A stretch of 64,000 nucleotides of DNA from NCBI RefSeq assembly GCF_000960975.1, contig NZ_CP010803.1:4309818-4373817 (forward strand), given 5' to 3'. This DNA comes from Martelella endophytica. Its GTDB lineage: Bacteria; Pseudomonadota; Alphaproteobacteria; Rhizobiales; Rhizobiaceae. The notes beneath the pieces are model-generated. The model worked only from the letters and a program-made list of their open reading frames with translations. It did not search any database and was not told the DNA's origin. Shown here piece after piece: positions 1-9,556 of this stretch (its first letter is position 1; each line of letters begins with the position of its first letter). Both the position numbers and the translations under genes were made by a program.

Positions 1-177
1 GAATTCGGTCTTTTCTTCGGCGGCTTCAGCAGCAGCGGCAACGCCACCGGCAGCAGCAACAGCAACCGGAGCAGCGGCGGAAACGCCCCACTTTTCTTCG
101 AGCATCTTGGAAAGCTCAGCAGCTTCGAGAACCGTCAGCTCAGAGAGTTCTTCTACGATTTTGGCGAGATCAGCCAT
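1..177 (-). CDS. rplL: 50S ribosomal protein L7/L12, partial (C-terminus beyond left edge)
   Basis: The visible 59 residues begin [14 protein letters not shown] and continue into an Ala/Val/Gly-rich hinge, which is the N-terminal dimerisation domain and flexible linker of the ribosomal stalk protein L7/L12. The protein binds L10 and recruits translation factors. The C-terminal factor-binding domain lies off the left edge. The gene follows rplJ on the minus strand with a 67-base gap, as in the usual rplJL pair. The start ATG at 177 is preceded by a purine-rich AAAGGAAG element. Confidence 0.96.
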   Translation of the reverse strand, partial: MADLAKIVEELSELTVLEAAELSKMLEEKWGVSAAAPVAVAAAGGVAAAAEAAEEKTEF

Positions 178-244
178 GTTAGTCTTCCTTTAGTGTGTCT
201 GGTTCGAACTGGGTCGAAATTTTCGTAAACAGCGAAAAACCGCC

Positions 245-763
245 TCAAGCGGCTTCGTCCTTCGTGGCGTAGGCGTTGAGCACGCGCGCAAGCTGGCTTG
301 CGGGTGCCGAAGCAATCGTCGCGATGCGGGTAGCCGGGGTCTGGATCATACCAACCAGCTTCGCACGCAGCTCGTCCAGCGAAGGCATCGTCGCAAGCGA
401 CTTGACACCATCAGCATCGAGCACGGTTGCCCCCATGGCGCCGCCGATGACAACGAGCTTGTCGTTGCCCTTGGCGAAATCCATGACGACCTTCGGAGCC
501 GTCACCGGGTCATCGCAATAAGCGATGAGCGTCTGACCTGTGAACAGGTCAGCCATTCCCTCGGACTCCGTACCCTGAAGGGCAATCCTGGCCAGGCGGT
601 TCTTCGCGACTTTGACAGTGCCGCCCGCAGCGCGCATCTTCGAACGGAAGTCGTTCATCTGCGCAACGGTGACACCGGCATAGTGGGCCACGACAACCGA
701 ACCGGAAGCCTTGAAGACTTCGTTCAGTTCCGTGACGAATTCGCGTTTTTCCGCTCTTTCCAC
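245..763 (-). CDS. rplJ: 50S ribosomal protein L10
   Basis: 172 residues with the typical L10 opening (a [15 protein letters not shown] helix, then [12 protein letters not shown]). The central KNRLA motif and an alanine-rich C-terminal tail, the helix that carries L7/L12 dimers, are present. The start is GTG at 763, with GGAG a few bases upstream. L10 is the autogenous regulator of rplJL in many bacteria, which fits the long structured leader upstream (764-1125). It sits between rplA and rplL in the standard order. Confidence 0.97.
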   Translation of the reverse strand: MERAEKREFVTELNEVFKASGSVVVAHYAGVTVAQMNDFRSKMRAAGGTVKVAKNRLARIALQGTESEGMADLFTGQTLIAYCDDPVTAPKVVMDFAKGNDKLVVIGGAMGATVLDADGVKSLATMPSLDELRAKLVGMIQTPATRIATIASAPASQLARVLNAYATKDEAA

Positions 764-1125
764 TGCCTATCTCCAGTTGACAGGACCATTATCGGACCTG
801 CCGGTTTGCCTTTGCCGCATGGGGCTTCTTGTTTTTATCCAAGATCCCAAGCGACGCTCGAGGATCCTGCCCCCTTTGGCGCGCGATTTCTCAAGCGCCT
901 AGGCACAACCAGGTTCGAACCAAACTTTTCCGCCAAAGGGCTTGGGGCCAGAGCCGCCGCACCGTACGGTAAAAATTGGGTCTCACCCGTCTCATGCAGG
1001 CAATGAATTAAGGTTGCCCACCTGCAATCTCGGACAGGAAACCGGAATTTTCATTCCGGATTTTTCCGGGCCCTGGAGCCCGGAAACTTGTTACCGGAAG
1101 CAGAAGCTTCCGGAGAATTCGTGGC
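764..1125 (-). promoter_or_regulatory. rplJ leader / intergenic region with three stem-loops
   Basis: A 362-base gap between rplA and rplJ that I see no gene in. On the minus strand, just after rplA, come three consecutive stem-loops that all use CCGGAA/TTCCGG arms: 1094-1113 (8-bp stem), 1064-1085 (8-bp stem) and 1042-1059 (7-bp stem). The remainder down to rplJ is G/C-rich leader. L10 leaders are known autoregulatory sites in bacteria. I infer that this is the rplJL control and processing region, but I cannot identify the L10-binding kink-turn with certainty. The third stem is followed by TTTTT on the plus strand, but no plus-strand gene would use it. Confidence 0.5.
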
Positions 1126-1821
1126 TTACGCGCCGACCGACGAGAAGTCGATCTTGACGCCCGGGCCCATCGTCGAGGACAGCGCAACGCGCTTGACGTA
1201 GTTGCCCTTGGCGCCTGCCGGCTTTGCCTTGACGACAGCGTCGGCAAAGGCGCGGATGTTTTCTTCCAGCGCATTGACGTCGAACGAGGCCTTGCCAACG
1301 CCAGCGTGAACGATACCGGCCTTCTCGACGCGGAACTCGACAGCGCCGCCCTTGGAAGCTTCAACAGCCGCCTTGACGTCCATCGTGACCGTTCCGACCT
1401 TCGGGTTCGGCATCATGCCGCGCGGGCCGAGCACCTTGCCGAGACGACCGACGAGCGGCATCATGTCCGGCGTGGCGATGCAGCGATCGAAATCGATCGT
1501 GCCGCCCTGAACGGTTTCGACCAGGTCTTCCGCACCGACGATGTCCGCGCCGGCTTCCTTGGCTTCATCAGCCTTGGCGCCGCGGGCGAAAACGGCAACG
1601 CGCACGGTACGGCCCGTGCCGTTCGGCAGGTTGACCACGCCGCGGACCATCTGGTCTGCATGACGCGGGTCGACACCGAGGTTCATCGCAACTTCGATGG
1701 TCTCGTCGAACTTGGCGGTGGCGCGCTCCTTGACGAGCTGCACGGCTTCGGAAAGCGAGTACAGCTTGTTGGCGTCGATGCCTTCGCGGTTCTTCTGGAT
1801 ACGCTTTGCAATCTTGGTCAT
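1126..1821 (-). CDS. rplA: 50S ribosomal protein L1
   Basis: Starting at the ATG at 1821, the protein is 231 residues and opens [10 protein letters not shown]. It contains the L1 core signatures [21 protein letters not shown], and [15 protein letters not shown]1 binds 23S rRNA at the E-site stalk and represses its own operon in many bacteria. An upstream in-frame TTG at 1830 overlaps the rplK stop and would add three residues; the ATG matches family starts better. It is separated from rplK by 5 bases, so the two are co-transcribed and probably translationally coupled. Confidence 0.97.
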   Translation of the reverse strand: MTKIAKRIQKNREGIDANKLYSLSEAVQLVKERATAKFDETIEVAMNLGVDPRHADQMVRGVVNLPNGTGRTVRVAVFARGAKADEAKEAGADIVGAEDLVETVQGGTIDFDRCIATPDMMPLVGRLGKVLGPRGMMPNPKVGTVTMDVKAAVEASKGGAVEFRVEKAGIVHAGVGKASFDVNALEENIRAFADAVVKAKPAGAKGNYVKRVALSSTMGPGVKIDFSSVGA

Positions 1822-1826
1822 GGCAA

Positions 1827-2255
1827 TCAACCCGTCACTTCCAGGCCCATGGCGCGGGCGGAGCCCTCGACCATGCGCATTGCGCCTTCGATATCGGCGG
1901 CATTGAGGTCGCTCATCTTCGCTTCGGCGATCTTGCGGACCTGCTCGGCGGAGATGGAACCGGCTGCGGCCTTGCCCGGCGTCTTGGAGCCAGACTTGAT
2001 CTTCGCTTCCTTCTTGAGGAAGTAGGAGACCGGCGGCTGCTTCATGACGAAGGTGAAGGACTTGTCCTGGAAATAGGTAATGATGACCGGGATCGGCATG
2101 CCCTTTTCCATTTCCTGCGAGGCGGCATTGAACGCCTTGCAGAATTCCATGATGTTAATGCCACGCTGACCAAGCGCGGGACCGATCGGCGGGGACGGAT
2201 TAGCCGAACCTGCCGGGACCTGCAACTTGAGCTGGCCTGCAACTTTCTTAGCCAT
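1827..2255 (-). CDS. rplK: 50S ribosomal protein L11
   Basis: 142 residues, full family length. It opens [16 protein letters not shown] and carries the proline-rich [15 protein letters not shown] segment that is diagnostic for L11. L11 forms the GTPase-associated centre with 23S rRNA and is needed for stringent-response sensing by RelA. The ATG at 2255 has a GGAAAGGC-type ribosome binding site upstream. It follows nusG after 144 bases and precedes rplA. Confidence 0.97.
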   Translation of the reverse strand: MAKKVAGQLKLQVPAGSANPSPPIGPALGQRGINIMEFCKAFNAASQEMEKGMPIPVIITYFQDKSFTFVMKQPPVSYFLKKEAKIKSGSKTPGKAAAGSISAEQVRKIAEAKMSDLNAADIEGAMRMVEGSARAMGLEVTG

Positions 2256-2375
2256 TACTCTGCCTTTCCTTATTCAGACCGGCTTGCCGGCCCTTCATGC
2301 CGGCATCTGCCGGCGGCTGCGGTTGCGTGGTGCGAACATCAATGGACACCGGCTAAGCGTCCGTTCTTCCACGCG

Positions 2376-2393
2376 AAAATGCCCCAAAGGGCA
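2376..2393 (-). terminator. short hairpin after nusG, weak terminator or attenuator
   Basis: On the minus strand a 5-bp stem (TGCCC/GGGCA, positions 2380-2393) is followed by TTTT, 7 bases after the nusG stop. It is short, so it would at best attenuate transcription into rplK, as is plausible inside a ribosomal operon. Confidence 0.3.
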
Positions 2394-2399
2394 AACCTT

Positions 2400-2930
2400 T
2401 TAAACTTTCTCGACCTGAGCGTATTCGAGCTCAACCGGCGTGGCACGACCGAAGATCGAAACCTCGACCTTCAGGCGGGCGCGCTCTTCATCGACATCCT
2501 GTACAACACCGTTGAACGATGCGAACGGACCGTCGGAAACGCGGACATTCTCGCCGATCTCGAAGGATACCGTCGCCTTCGGGCGCTCGACGCCTTCCTG
2601 CACCTGGCCAAGGATATGCTCGGCCTCGGAGTCCGGAATCGGAACCGGCTTCTGGTCACTGCCGAGAAAGCCCGTGACCCGCGGCGTATTCTTGATCAGG
2701 TGGAACACCTCGTCATTCAGGTCGGCGCGCACCAGCACGTAACCCGGAAAGAACTTGCGTTCCGAATCGACCTTGCGGCCGCGACGGACCTCAACGACCT
2801 TTTCGGTCGGAACGAGGATACGATCAAAGAAATGATCGAGGCCCTTCTGCTTGGCCTTCTCCTCGATTGCCTCGGCCACCTTCTTCTCGAAGTTGGAATA
2901 GGCATGTACAATATACCAGCGCATCGCCAT
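2400..2930 (-). CDS. nusG: transcription termination/antitermination protein NusG
   Basis: 176 residues. The N-terminal NGN domain begins with RWYIVHAYSNFEKK and contains the FPGYVLVRADLND segment. The C-terminal KOW domain (about residues 120-176) has EIGENVRVSDGPFASF and an FGRATPVELEY-like end. NusG binds RNA polymerase and couples it to Rho or to the ribosome through S10. It is directly downstream of secE, with 22 bases between, the near-universal secE-nusG arrangement. The ATG at 2930 is the start. Confidence 0.97.
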   Translation of the reverse strand: MAMRWYIVHAYSNFEKKVAEAIEEKAKQKGLDHFFDRILVPTEKVVEVRRGRKVDSERKFFPGYVLVRADLNDEVFHLIKNTPRVTGFLGSDQKPVPIPDSEAEHILGQVQEGVERPKATVSFEIGENVRVSDGPFASFNGVVQDVDEERARLKVEVSIFGRATPVELEYAQVEKV

Positions 2931-2952
2931 CTTGCTTCTCCCCTTTTCCCGA

Positions 2953-3153
2953 TCAGGCGCCGAGATTGAGGATGAAATTCATCGCCAAGCTCAAAAGCTG
3001 ATCGGCAGCGAAAAAGAAGAACGCTGCCACGACAACCATCACCATCACCATGAGGGTGGAAATCACAGTTTCGCGCCGTGAAGGCCAAACGACTTTGGCC
3101 GTCTCAGCGCGCACTTGCTGCAGAAACGTGAATGGATTGGTTTTCGATGCCAT
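2953..3153 (-). CDS. secE: preprotein translocase subunit SecE
   Basis: A 66-residue protein with the short SecE layout: a cytoplasmic amphipathic stretch with TAKVVWPSRRE, then one transmembrane helix (about residues 32-60). SecE clamps the SecY channel in the inner membrane. It is the first protein gene of the secE-nusG-rplKAJL block and has a recognisable sigma70-like promoter upstream at 3223-3252. The ribosome binding site before the ATG at 3153 is weak. Confidence 0.95.
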   Translation of the reverse strand: MASKTNPFTFLQQVRAETAKVVWPSRRETVISTLMVMVMVVVAAFFFFAADQLLSLAMNFILNLGA

Positions 3154-3222
3154 AAACTGCCCACGCCTTTACGGCACGTAAAGCGGAAGTTTCCAGCTCC
3201 ACGCACCGCGAGTCTGTTTTGC

Positions 3223-3252
3223 ATTACATATCATCGTTTTTCCCCAATTCAA
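3223..3252 (-). promoter_or_regulatory. predicted sigma70-type promoter for secE-nusG-rpl block
   Basis: On the minus strand, TTGAAT (3247-3252) and TGTAAT (3223-3228) are separated by 18 bases, giving 4/6 and 5/6 matches to the -35 and -10 consensus. The site lies 70 bases upstream of the secE ATG and downstream of tRNA-Trp. Confidence 0.5.
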
Positions 3253-3303
3253 GAGAAAAACGAAACTGATCCGAAATTTCGACATTCCACGCCGAAGCGC
3301 GAA

Positions 3304-3379
<76 letters not shown>

Positions 3380-3426
3380 TCACCGGATCCGGCTGCATGC
3401 GTTTCCGCGCCGCCCGACCTGATCTG

Positions 3427-3452
3427 GCGCCCCATTTACGGGGATGGGGCGC
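3427..3452 (-). terminator. stem-loop between flavoprotein gene and tRNA-Trp
   Basis: A perfect 9-bp stem, GCGCCCCAT/ATGGGGCGC, with an 8-base loop. It lies about 95 bases downstream of the minus-strand gene that ends at 3547 and just upstream of tRNA-Trp. There is no T-tract on the minus strand, so an intrinsic terminator role is only possible, not shown. Confidence 0.35.
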
Positions 3453-3546
3453 GCTTGGCAAGAGTGTTTTTGATGATTACCGGGGAAGCGTTCAGGAAAA
3501 GCAGGCCACCTGTCCCCGCAGTGACTGCTTGCCCCTCCTCCAGCCC

Positions 3547-6060
3547 CTACGCCCCCAGTGCCGCATTGTCCGGATCGAACGGGCTCTCCTCCACCACGGT
3601 CGCATCGTAGAGCGCGCCGAGGATCTTGATCTTCAGCTTGGTGCCGGGGGTCGCATAGTCCGGCTTCAGCATGGCAAGCGCAATAGAATGACCGATGCGC
3701 CAGCCGAAGCCGCCCTGGGTCGCCCGGCCGGCGAGATTGCCGTCGGCGTCATAGATCGCTTCGGAGCCGCGGGCATCGCAATCGGTGATGCCGTCGACGA
3801 TCAGCGTGGAAAAGACGGCGGAAAGCCCTTCTTCCTTCTTCGACAGCAACGCCTCCTTGCCGATGAAGTCCTTCGTTGGACGAATGAAGCGGTCGAGGCC
3901 TGATTCGTAGGCCGTGTATTCGATCGACATCTCCCGCTGCATCGCGCGGTAGGATTTTTCCAATGCCATCGCGTTCATCGCCCGGATACCGAAAGGCTTG
4001 ATGCCGAATTCCGCGCCGGCTTCCATCAGCTTGTCGAAGATATAGGTCTGCATCGCGATCGGGTGATGCAGCTCCCAGCCGAGCTCGCCGACGAAATTGA
4101 CGCGCAGTGCGTGGCAACTCGCCGCACCGATCGCGATCGGCTGACCGGTGAGCCAGGGGAAATCGGCATTCTCCAGCGAGCTCCGCGTGAGCTTCTTCAA
4201 CAGATCGCGCGATTTCGGTCCGGCGACGACCAGAACACCCATTTCCATGGTCAGCGGCCGAAGCGTCACCGAACCGTCGCTCGGCGCAAGCTTTGCCAAC
4301 AGGTCGTGGTCATGGTTTTCCAGCCCCGCGCCGGAGACCAGATAGAAGCGGCCCGGTGCCCATTCATAGAGCGTGAATTCCGCCCTCACCCCGCCGGCCT
4401 GCCCCAGCAGATGACAAAGCGCGATGCGGCCACGCTTCTTCGGCACCGCATTGGCAAAGATCGAATCGAGAAAGGCGCGGGCGCCGGGACCGGAGACTTC
4501 CATCTTGGCAAACGGCGTCATGTCGAGCACGCCGACATGCTCGTGCACATGCTTCACCTCGTTGCCGACATGCTCGAAATAGTTCGAGCGGCGGAACGAC
4601 CATTTCTCGACGATCCGACCATCGTCCAGCGCCGGCGCGTGATTGTGGCTGGTGATCACATCGGCGCCGACGCCGAGCTCGCTTTCATCGAGCGCATAGC
4701 CCGCCGGCGCATACCAGTTGGCGCGCTCCCAGCCATAGACCGAGCCGAACACGCCGCCCGCCGCCTTCAGCCGCGAATAGACCGGCGCGGTCTTCAGCGG
4801 CCGAGCGGCGGAGCGCTCCTCGTCGGGATAGTGCATGGTGAAGACGTTGGCATAGGCCTCCTCGTTCTTGGCGATGAGATAGCCTTCCGTCGCATAGGGT
4901 CCGAAACGGCGCGGATCGACGCCGGCGAGATCGACGGTCGGCTCGCCGCCGACGATCCACTCGGCAAGCTGCCAGCCGGCGCCGCCGGCGGCCGTGATGC
5001 CGAAGGAGTGTCCCTCGTTCAGCCAGAAATTCTTCAGCCCCGGCGCCGGGCCGACGATCGGATTGCCGTCCGGCGTATAGGCGATCGCACCGTTATAGAC
5101 CTTCTTGATGCCAACCTCTGCAAAGGCCGGAACGCGGGCGAAGGCCGTCTCGATATGCGGCATCAGCCGGTCGAGCTCCTCCTGGAACAGCTCGTATTCG
5201 CTGTCGTCGGATGGTCCGTCGACATAGCAGACCGGCGCGCCGGCTTCATAAGGCCCGAGGATCAGCCCGCCCGCCTCCTCGCGCATGTACCAGGCGCTGT
5301 CGGATTCGCGCAGCACGCCCATCTCCGGCAGGCCCTGCTTCTTGCGCTCCAGAATGGCCGGATGCGGCTCGGTGACGATGTACTGGTGCTCGACCGGGAT
5401 GACCGGGACGTTGATCCCGACCATTTCGCCTGTCTTGCGCGCGAAATTGCCGGTGCAGGAGATGACGTGGTCGGCGGTGAAGGCCTCCTTGTCGGTCTCA
5501 ACATGCCAGGTGCCGTCCGGGTTCTGGTGGATCGCGTTCACCGTGGTGTTGCGCATGATCCGTGCGCCGCGGTCGCGCGCGCCCTTCGCCAGCGCCTGCG
5601 TCAGGTCTGCCGGCTGGATATAGCCGTCATCGGGATGCTGGATCGCGCCGAGCAGGCCATCGGTCTCGCAGAGCGGCCAGACCTCCTTCACCTCTTCGGG
5701 CGACAGGAACTTTACGTCGACCCCGATGGTCTCGGCGATGCCGGAATAATAGAGATACTCGTCCATCCGGTCCCTGGTCATCGCCAGACGGATGTTCGAG
5801 ACCTTCGAGAAGCCGACATTGAGCCCGGTCTCCTCTTCCAGCGACGAATAGAGATTGACCGAATATTTGTGCAGCTGGCCGACGGAATAGCTCATGTTGA
5901 AGAGCGGCAGCAGACCGGCGGCGTGCCAGGTCGAGCCGGAGGTCAGTTCCTTGCGCTCGATCAGGACGGCGTCCGACCAGCCCTTCTTCGCCAGATGGTA
6001 GAGCGTCGACACGCCAACCACGCCGCCGCCGATCACCAAAGCCCTTGTCTTCGTCGTCAT
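3547..6060 (-). CDS. dimethylglycine/sarcosine dehydrogenase-like FAD oxidoreductase with aminomethyltransferase domain
   Basis: 837 residues from the ATG at 6060. The N-terminal half is a DAO-type FAD domain: Rossmann motif GGGVVG at residues 11-16, and STWHAAG, whose His46 corresponds to the covalently flavinylated histidine of the dimethylglycine/sarcosine dehydrogenase group. The C-terminal half resembles the tetrahydrofolate-binding GcvT fold with an FGIRAMNAM stretch. Such enzymes demethylate N-methylglycines in glycine-betaine catabolism and pass the methyl to folate; the exact substrate cannot be read from sequence. An upstream in-frame start at 6102 adds 14 poorly conserved residues. 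No operon partner is adjacent. Confidence 0.85.
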   Translation of the reverse strand: MTTKTRALVIGGGVVGVSTLYHLAKKGWSDAVLIERKELTSGSTWHAAGLLPLFNMSYSVGQLHKYSVNLYSSLEEETGLNVGFSKVSNIRLAMTRDRMDEYLYYSGIAETIGVDVKFLSPEEVKEVWPLCETDGLLGAIQHPDDGYIQPADLTQALAKGARDRGARIMRNTTVNAIHQNPDGTWHVETDKEAFTADHVISCTGNFARKTGEMVGINVPVIPVEHQYIVTEPHPAILERKKQGLPEMGVLRESDSAWYMREEAGGLILGPYEAGAPVCYVDGPSDDSEYELFQEELDRLMPHIETAFARVPAFAEVGIKKVYNGAIAYTPDGNPIVGPAPGLKNFWLNEGHSFGITAAGGAGWQLAEWIVGGEPTVDLAGVDPRRFGPYATEGYLIAKNEEAYANVFTMHYPDEERSAARPLKTAPVYSRLKAAGGVFGSVYGWERANWYAPAGYALDESELGVGADVITSHNHAPALDDGRIVEKWSFRRSNYFEHVGNEVKHVHEHVGVLDMTPFAKMEVSGPGARAFLDSIFANAVPKKRGRIALCHLLGQAGGVRAEFTLYEWAPGRFYLVSGAGLENHDHDLLAKLAPSDGSVTLRPLTMEMGVLVVAGPKSRDLLKKLTRSSLENADFPWLTGQPIAIGAASCHALRVNFVGELGWELHHPIAMQTYIFDKLMEAGAEFGIKPFGIRAMNAMALEKSYRAMQREMSIEYTAYESGLDRFIRPTKDFIGKEALLSKKEEGLSAVFSTLIVDGITDCDARGSEAIYDADGNLAGRATQGGFGWRIGHSIALAMLKPDYATPGTKLKIKILGALYDATVVEESPFDPDNAALGA

Positions 6061-6188
6061 CCGTTCCGCCTCTGAGAATTTCGCGCCCGCAGGCATTCTC
6101 AAGACTATGCAATGCCGGCCCCTGCCCCCGAAAGCCCGTTTGCGACATGCATGGCTGCGGGCGCGACGCGGTTCGATTTGGCGGCGGC

Positions 6189-8735
6189 TCAGCGAGCGCC
6201 GTCATCGTCATTGCCGGCATCGGGATGATCGTAAGCCGGCTTGGCATCAGTCTCGATGCCGCTTTCCTTCGCCCTTTGCACACGCTTCTCGATTTCCTGT
6301 GCCAGCGCATCGGTCTGCCCGCCGCCGGAAACGATGTGAAGGTCGCGCTGCGGGAAGGGAATGGAAATGCCTTCCGCCTTGAAGCGCTCATAGATCGCAA
6401 CGCGGATATCGTTGCGCACCGTGATGCCGTTGAAGATATCGGCGAGATAGACCCGCACCTCGAAATCGAGTGACGATTCGCCGAAGCCCACGAAGATCAC
6501 CATCGGCTCAGGGTTTTGCAGCACCAGCGGATGCGAGGTGCCGATCTCCATCAGGATTTCCATCACCTTGCGCGGATCCGCGTCGTAGGACACACCGACG
6601 GCCACTTCCGAGCGGCCCATCTGGTTGTGGTGCATCCAGTTGCCGACCGAGGCGTTGATCAGCTCCGAGTTCGGTACGATGATCGACTGGCGCTGAAAGG
6701 TCTCGATCTCGGTGGCGCGCACCGAGATGCGCTTCACGAAGCCCTCGGCGGAACCGGAGACGATCCAGTCTCCGACCTTGAACGGCCGCTCGACGAGCAG
6801 GATCAGGCCCGAGACGAAATTCGAGACGATGGTCTGGAGACCGAAGCCGATGCCGATCGAAAGGGCCGAAGCCACGAGGGCAAGGCTCGAGAGATTGACG
6901 CCTGCCGCCGAGATCGCCAGCAGGCCGGCCAGCACGATGCCGAGATAGTTGATTCCCGTCTTCACCGAATTGCGCACGCCGGCATCGGCGCGCGAACGCA
7001 ACAGCACGTTGCTGTCGAACCACTTCTCGAACCAGCGCGTCGCCAGAAAGGCGCCGATGAAGAGCAGAATGCCGATGAAGATGCCGCCGAGCGAGATCGA
7101 GATCGAGCCGAGCTTGATCGCGGTCAGATGGTTCTCGGCCCAGAGCCTGATCTGCGAGAACCGGACGCCCCAGGAGAGCAGCAGGAGCGTGATGCCGATC
7201 ACCAGCGCCACGACATAAGTGACAAGCCCGGCGACAAGCGACAACTGGTCGGCGCGCACCGCACTCAGCGAGAACCGCTCGACGAAGCGCCGCCCGAAGC
7301 TGGTGCGCATCATGCCGCCCGGCTGCGCCACCGCCTGGCCGACGAGGATACCGATATAGGTCGTGATCAGCACGGCGCCGGTCAGCACCACCTGCATGGC
7401 GGCAAACCGCGCCAGCGAGACATATCCCGTCAGCGCGCTCAAAACCACGAAGCCGCCGCCGAGGCGCACGACGAGCCTGATGAAGGAGGGGCGCAGGAAG
7501 TTCAGAAGGCCGCGCCCAGGTGCCACCGTCCCCTCTCCTGCCCTCAGCTTGATAAAGGAGATCGCGATCAGGATGCTGCCGATGAGTACCGCCGTTATCA
7601 GATTGCGCATCACCTCGAGATGAACGTCGGCGTTCAGCGTATCGTTCAGGACAGCGAACAGCCGGTCGAGCCAGTTGACGGCGACCATGGTCGTCAGCGC
7701 CAGGGTCAGCTTGCGCGCGGCGCTGTCGCTGATCGGCAGGAGCCGCCATTGCGGCCGGCCCGGCGCGAGCGTGTTGCGCGACAGCAGATAGGCGAAGGTG
7801 ATGATCGCGAACACCGCAAACGCCACGCCGACGAACCGCCGGGCATCTGGCAGCAGCACGTTCATGCTCTCAAGCAGGATGAAGGAGGCGATCAGGAACA
7901 CGACCAGCACGATGATCGGCACCATGGTCGTCCAGAACGCTACCAGCAGCCTCGCGACATAGTCCGGCTCCTCCTCCTGAAAGTCGATCTTGGTGCGCTC
8001 GACGAACTTGCCGGAAAGCCGATAGAGGAAGAAGGCGGCGAAGGCGGAAATAACGATCGACAGAGCGAATTCGACGCGCTTCTTTTCCCAGACATAGGTC
8101 AGCCAGGCACCGTAGGTCGCCGCGAAATTGTCGACCTCATCCTTCATCAGCGGCCGAAAGTCGGTCGAAAACAGTTCGATCAGCGCCGTGTGCTTGAACA
8201 GCGTCTGCTTGAAATATTCGCGCCGCTTGGTGCTGATCTCGTTCGAGAGCGCGTTGGCCGAGGTGGTCAGCTTCGTCGACTTGTCGGAGACGGCGTTGAT
8301 CTCGGAACGCTGTGCGAGAAGCTGATTGCGCTCATCCGTGGTCACCGCCGGCTCGGGTGGCTCGCCGGGACCGGGCGCCGTGCCAAGCTCGGTAAGGCTG
8401 TCGCGCACATTCGAAAGCTGTGTCTCGATCAGGTCCTGCCCCTTGCCGAGCTCGCTCTCGATCTCATCCACCTGCGTCTGCAGCGCGGCAAGCGTCGCGT
8501 CGTCCAGGTCGCCCTTGGCCACCTGCTTGGCGATATCGGACAGTGTCTTTTCCACACTGTCGAGGCGCTGATTGGCATCCTGCACTAAGGGGTCGGCGGC
8601 CGACGCAGACGCCGGCGCGGCATTCCTGGCCGGTTTCGTCTGGGCAAGGGCACTTCCGGCGAAGGCACAGACAAGGGCAACGAGCAACAGACGGGCGACA
8701 AGGGCCGGTAGCAAACCAGACGTGGCGTATCTCAA
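6189..8735 (-). CDS. large mechanosensitive channel family protein (DUF3772 + MscS)
   Basis: 848 residues. A signal peptide ends near ALAQ (residue 32), followed by a predicted periplasmic coiled-coil region (to about 230) of the DUF3772 type, then many transmembrane segments. The C-terminal MscS module contains GFGLQTIVSNFVSG and VERPFKVGDWI, and a cytoplasmic beta domain. This architecture fits large MscK-like/YbdG-type channels that open on osmotic downshock. The start is a TTG at 8735 with AAGGGA about 11 bases upstream; other starts are possible. The final 20 residues are charged and low in complexity. Confidence 0.85.
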   Translation of the reverse strand: MRYATSGLLPALVARLLLVALVCAFAGSALAQTKPARNAAPASASAADPLVQDANQRLDSVEKTLSDIAKQVAKGDLDDATLAALQTQVDEIESELGKGQDLIETQLSNVRDSLTELGTAPGPGEPPEPAVTTDERNQLLAQRSEINAVSDKSTKLTTSANALSNEISTKRREYFKQTLFKHTALIELFSTDFRPLMKDEVDNFAATYGAWLTYVWEKKRVEFALSIVISAFAAFFLYRLSGKFVERTKIDFQEEEPDYVARLLVAFWTTMVPIIVLVVFLIASFILLESMNVLLPDARRFVGVAFAVFAIITFAYLLSRNTLAPGRPQWRLLPISDSAARKLTLALTTMVAVNWLDRLFAVLNDTLNADVHLEVMRNLITAVLIGSILIAISFIKLRAGEGTVAPGRGLLNFLRPSFIRLVVRLGGGFVVLSALTGYVSLARFAAMQVVLTGAVLITTYIGILVGQAVAQPGGMMRTSFGRRFVERFSLSAVRADQLSLVAGLVTYVVALVIGITLLLLSWGVRFSQIRLWAENHLTAIKLGSISISLGGIFIGILLFIGAFLATRWFEKWFDSNVLLRSRADAGVRNSVKTGINYLGIVLAGLLAISAAGVNLSSLALVASALSIGIGFGLQTIVSNFVSGLILLVERPFKVGDWIVSGSAEGFVKRISVRATEIETFQRQSIIVPNSELINASVGNWMHHNQMGRSEVAVGVSYDADPRKVMEILMEIGTSHPLVLQNPEPMVIFVGFGESSLDFEVRVYLADIFNGITVRNDIRVAIYERFKAEGISIPFPQRDLHIVSGGGQTDALAQEIEKRVQRAKESGIETDAKPAYDHPDAGNDDDGAR

Positions 8736-8859
8736 ACCGTGATCCCTTTCCTCTGGCCCGGGCTGAACATCAGGCTAGCATTCATGTCGCGACGACTGCA
8801 GGATATTTGTGAACTTTTTCAGACGGACGCGCCGGCGACCTTCCGATTTCGCAACGATG

Positions 8860-9441
8860 CTATTTCTGTCCCCAGCCGGTATTCTCCTCACTTGCAAGAT
8901 AGCCGAGCTCGGCGCGGGTCGAGCGGCGCTTCAGAGTCGCATTGCGATGAGGGAAGCGGCCGAAGCGGGCGATCACATCGCGGTGGCTTTCGGCGAACTT
9001 CAGATATTCGGGATTGCCCAGTTTCTCGAACAACGCGACGGAACGGTCCTGATCGGCGAGATCCTCCGAATGTTCGAACGGCATGAAGAAGAAGGCGCGG
9101 CGCTCCGCGGGCAGCTTCTCGTGCGCGCTGCTCGCAATCGCGAGCTTGGCTTCCCGAAGCGCCAGAACATCCGTGGCAAAGGCCATCGGCGTACCGCGGT
9201 AGATGTTGCGCGGAAACTGGTCGAGCACGAGGACGGCGGCAAGCTGGCCCTCCGGAGTCGCACGCCAAGCGCCGCCGATCGACCGTGCGAGCGCCCTGTG
9301 AGTCGAGAAGAAGCGGAACAGGATCGTGCGGTCGAGGCCGTCCCGATCCTCGGGATCGAACCAGTCCTTCGGCGTCAATTCCTCGAACCAGAATGCCAGC
9401 ACCGCCTCCGGGCTGCTGACAGTTTCGGTGAATTCGCTCAT
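8860..9441 (-). CDS. DUF924 family protein
   Basis: 193 residues. DUF924 hallmarks are visible: VLAFWFEELTPKDWF at the start, VLVLDQFPRNIYRGTPMAFA in the middle, and FFFMPFEHSEDL. The family is predicted to be an all-helical TPR-like fold; its biochemical role is not established. The ATG at 9441 has GGAGAGGCG upstream. It is transcribed divergently from the AI-2E-family transporter at 9557 across a 115-base gap. Confidence 0.85.
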   Translation of the reverse strand: MSEFTETVSSPEAVLAFWFEELTPKDWFDPEDRDGLDRTILFRFFSTHRALARSIGGAWRATPEGQLAAVLVLDQFPRNIYRGTPMAFATDVLALREAKLAIASSAHEKLPAERRAFFFMPFEHSEDLADQDRSVALFEKLGNPEYLKFAESHRDVIARFGRFPHRNATLKRRSTRAELGYLASEENTGWGQK

Positions 9442-9556
9442 CGCCTCTCCTTCCCCTCCTGGCCCTGCAAGGCCAAGACTTCACTTGCGCATGGTCGGCC
9501 GGAACGATACATTTTCATCAACATCCGCTCAAGCAGACATTACCCAAGAGACATGC

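Noticed and set aside
4063..6075. Long plus-strand frame opposite the flavoprotein gene
   Set aside because: Shadow of a conserved enzyme; no domain or start signal.
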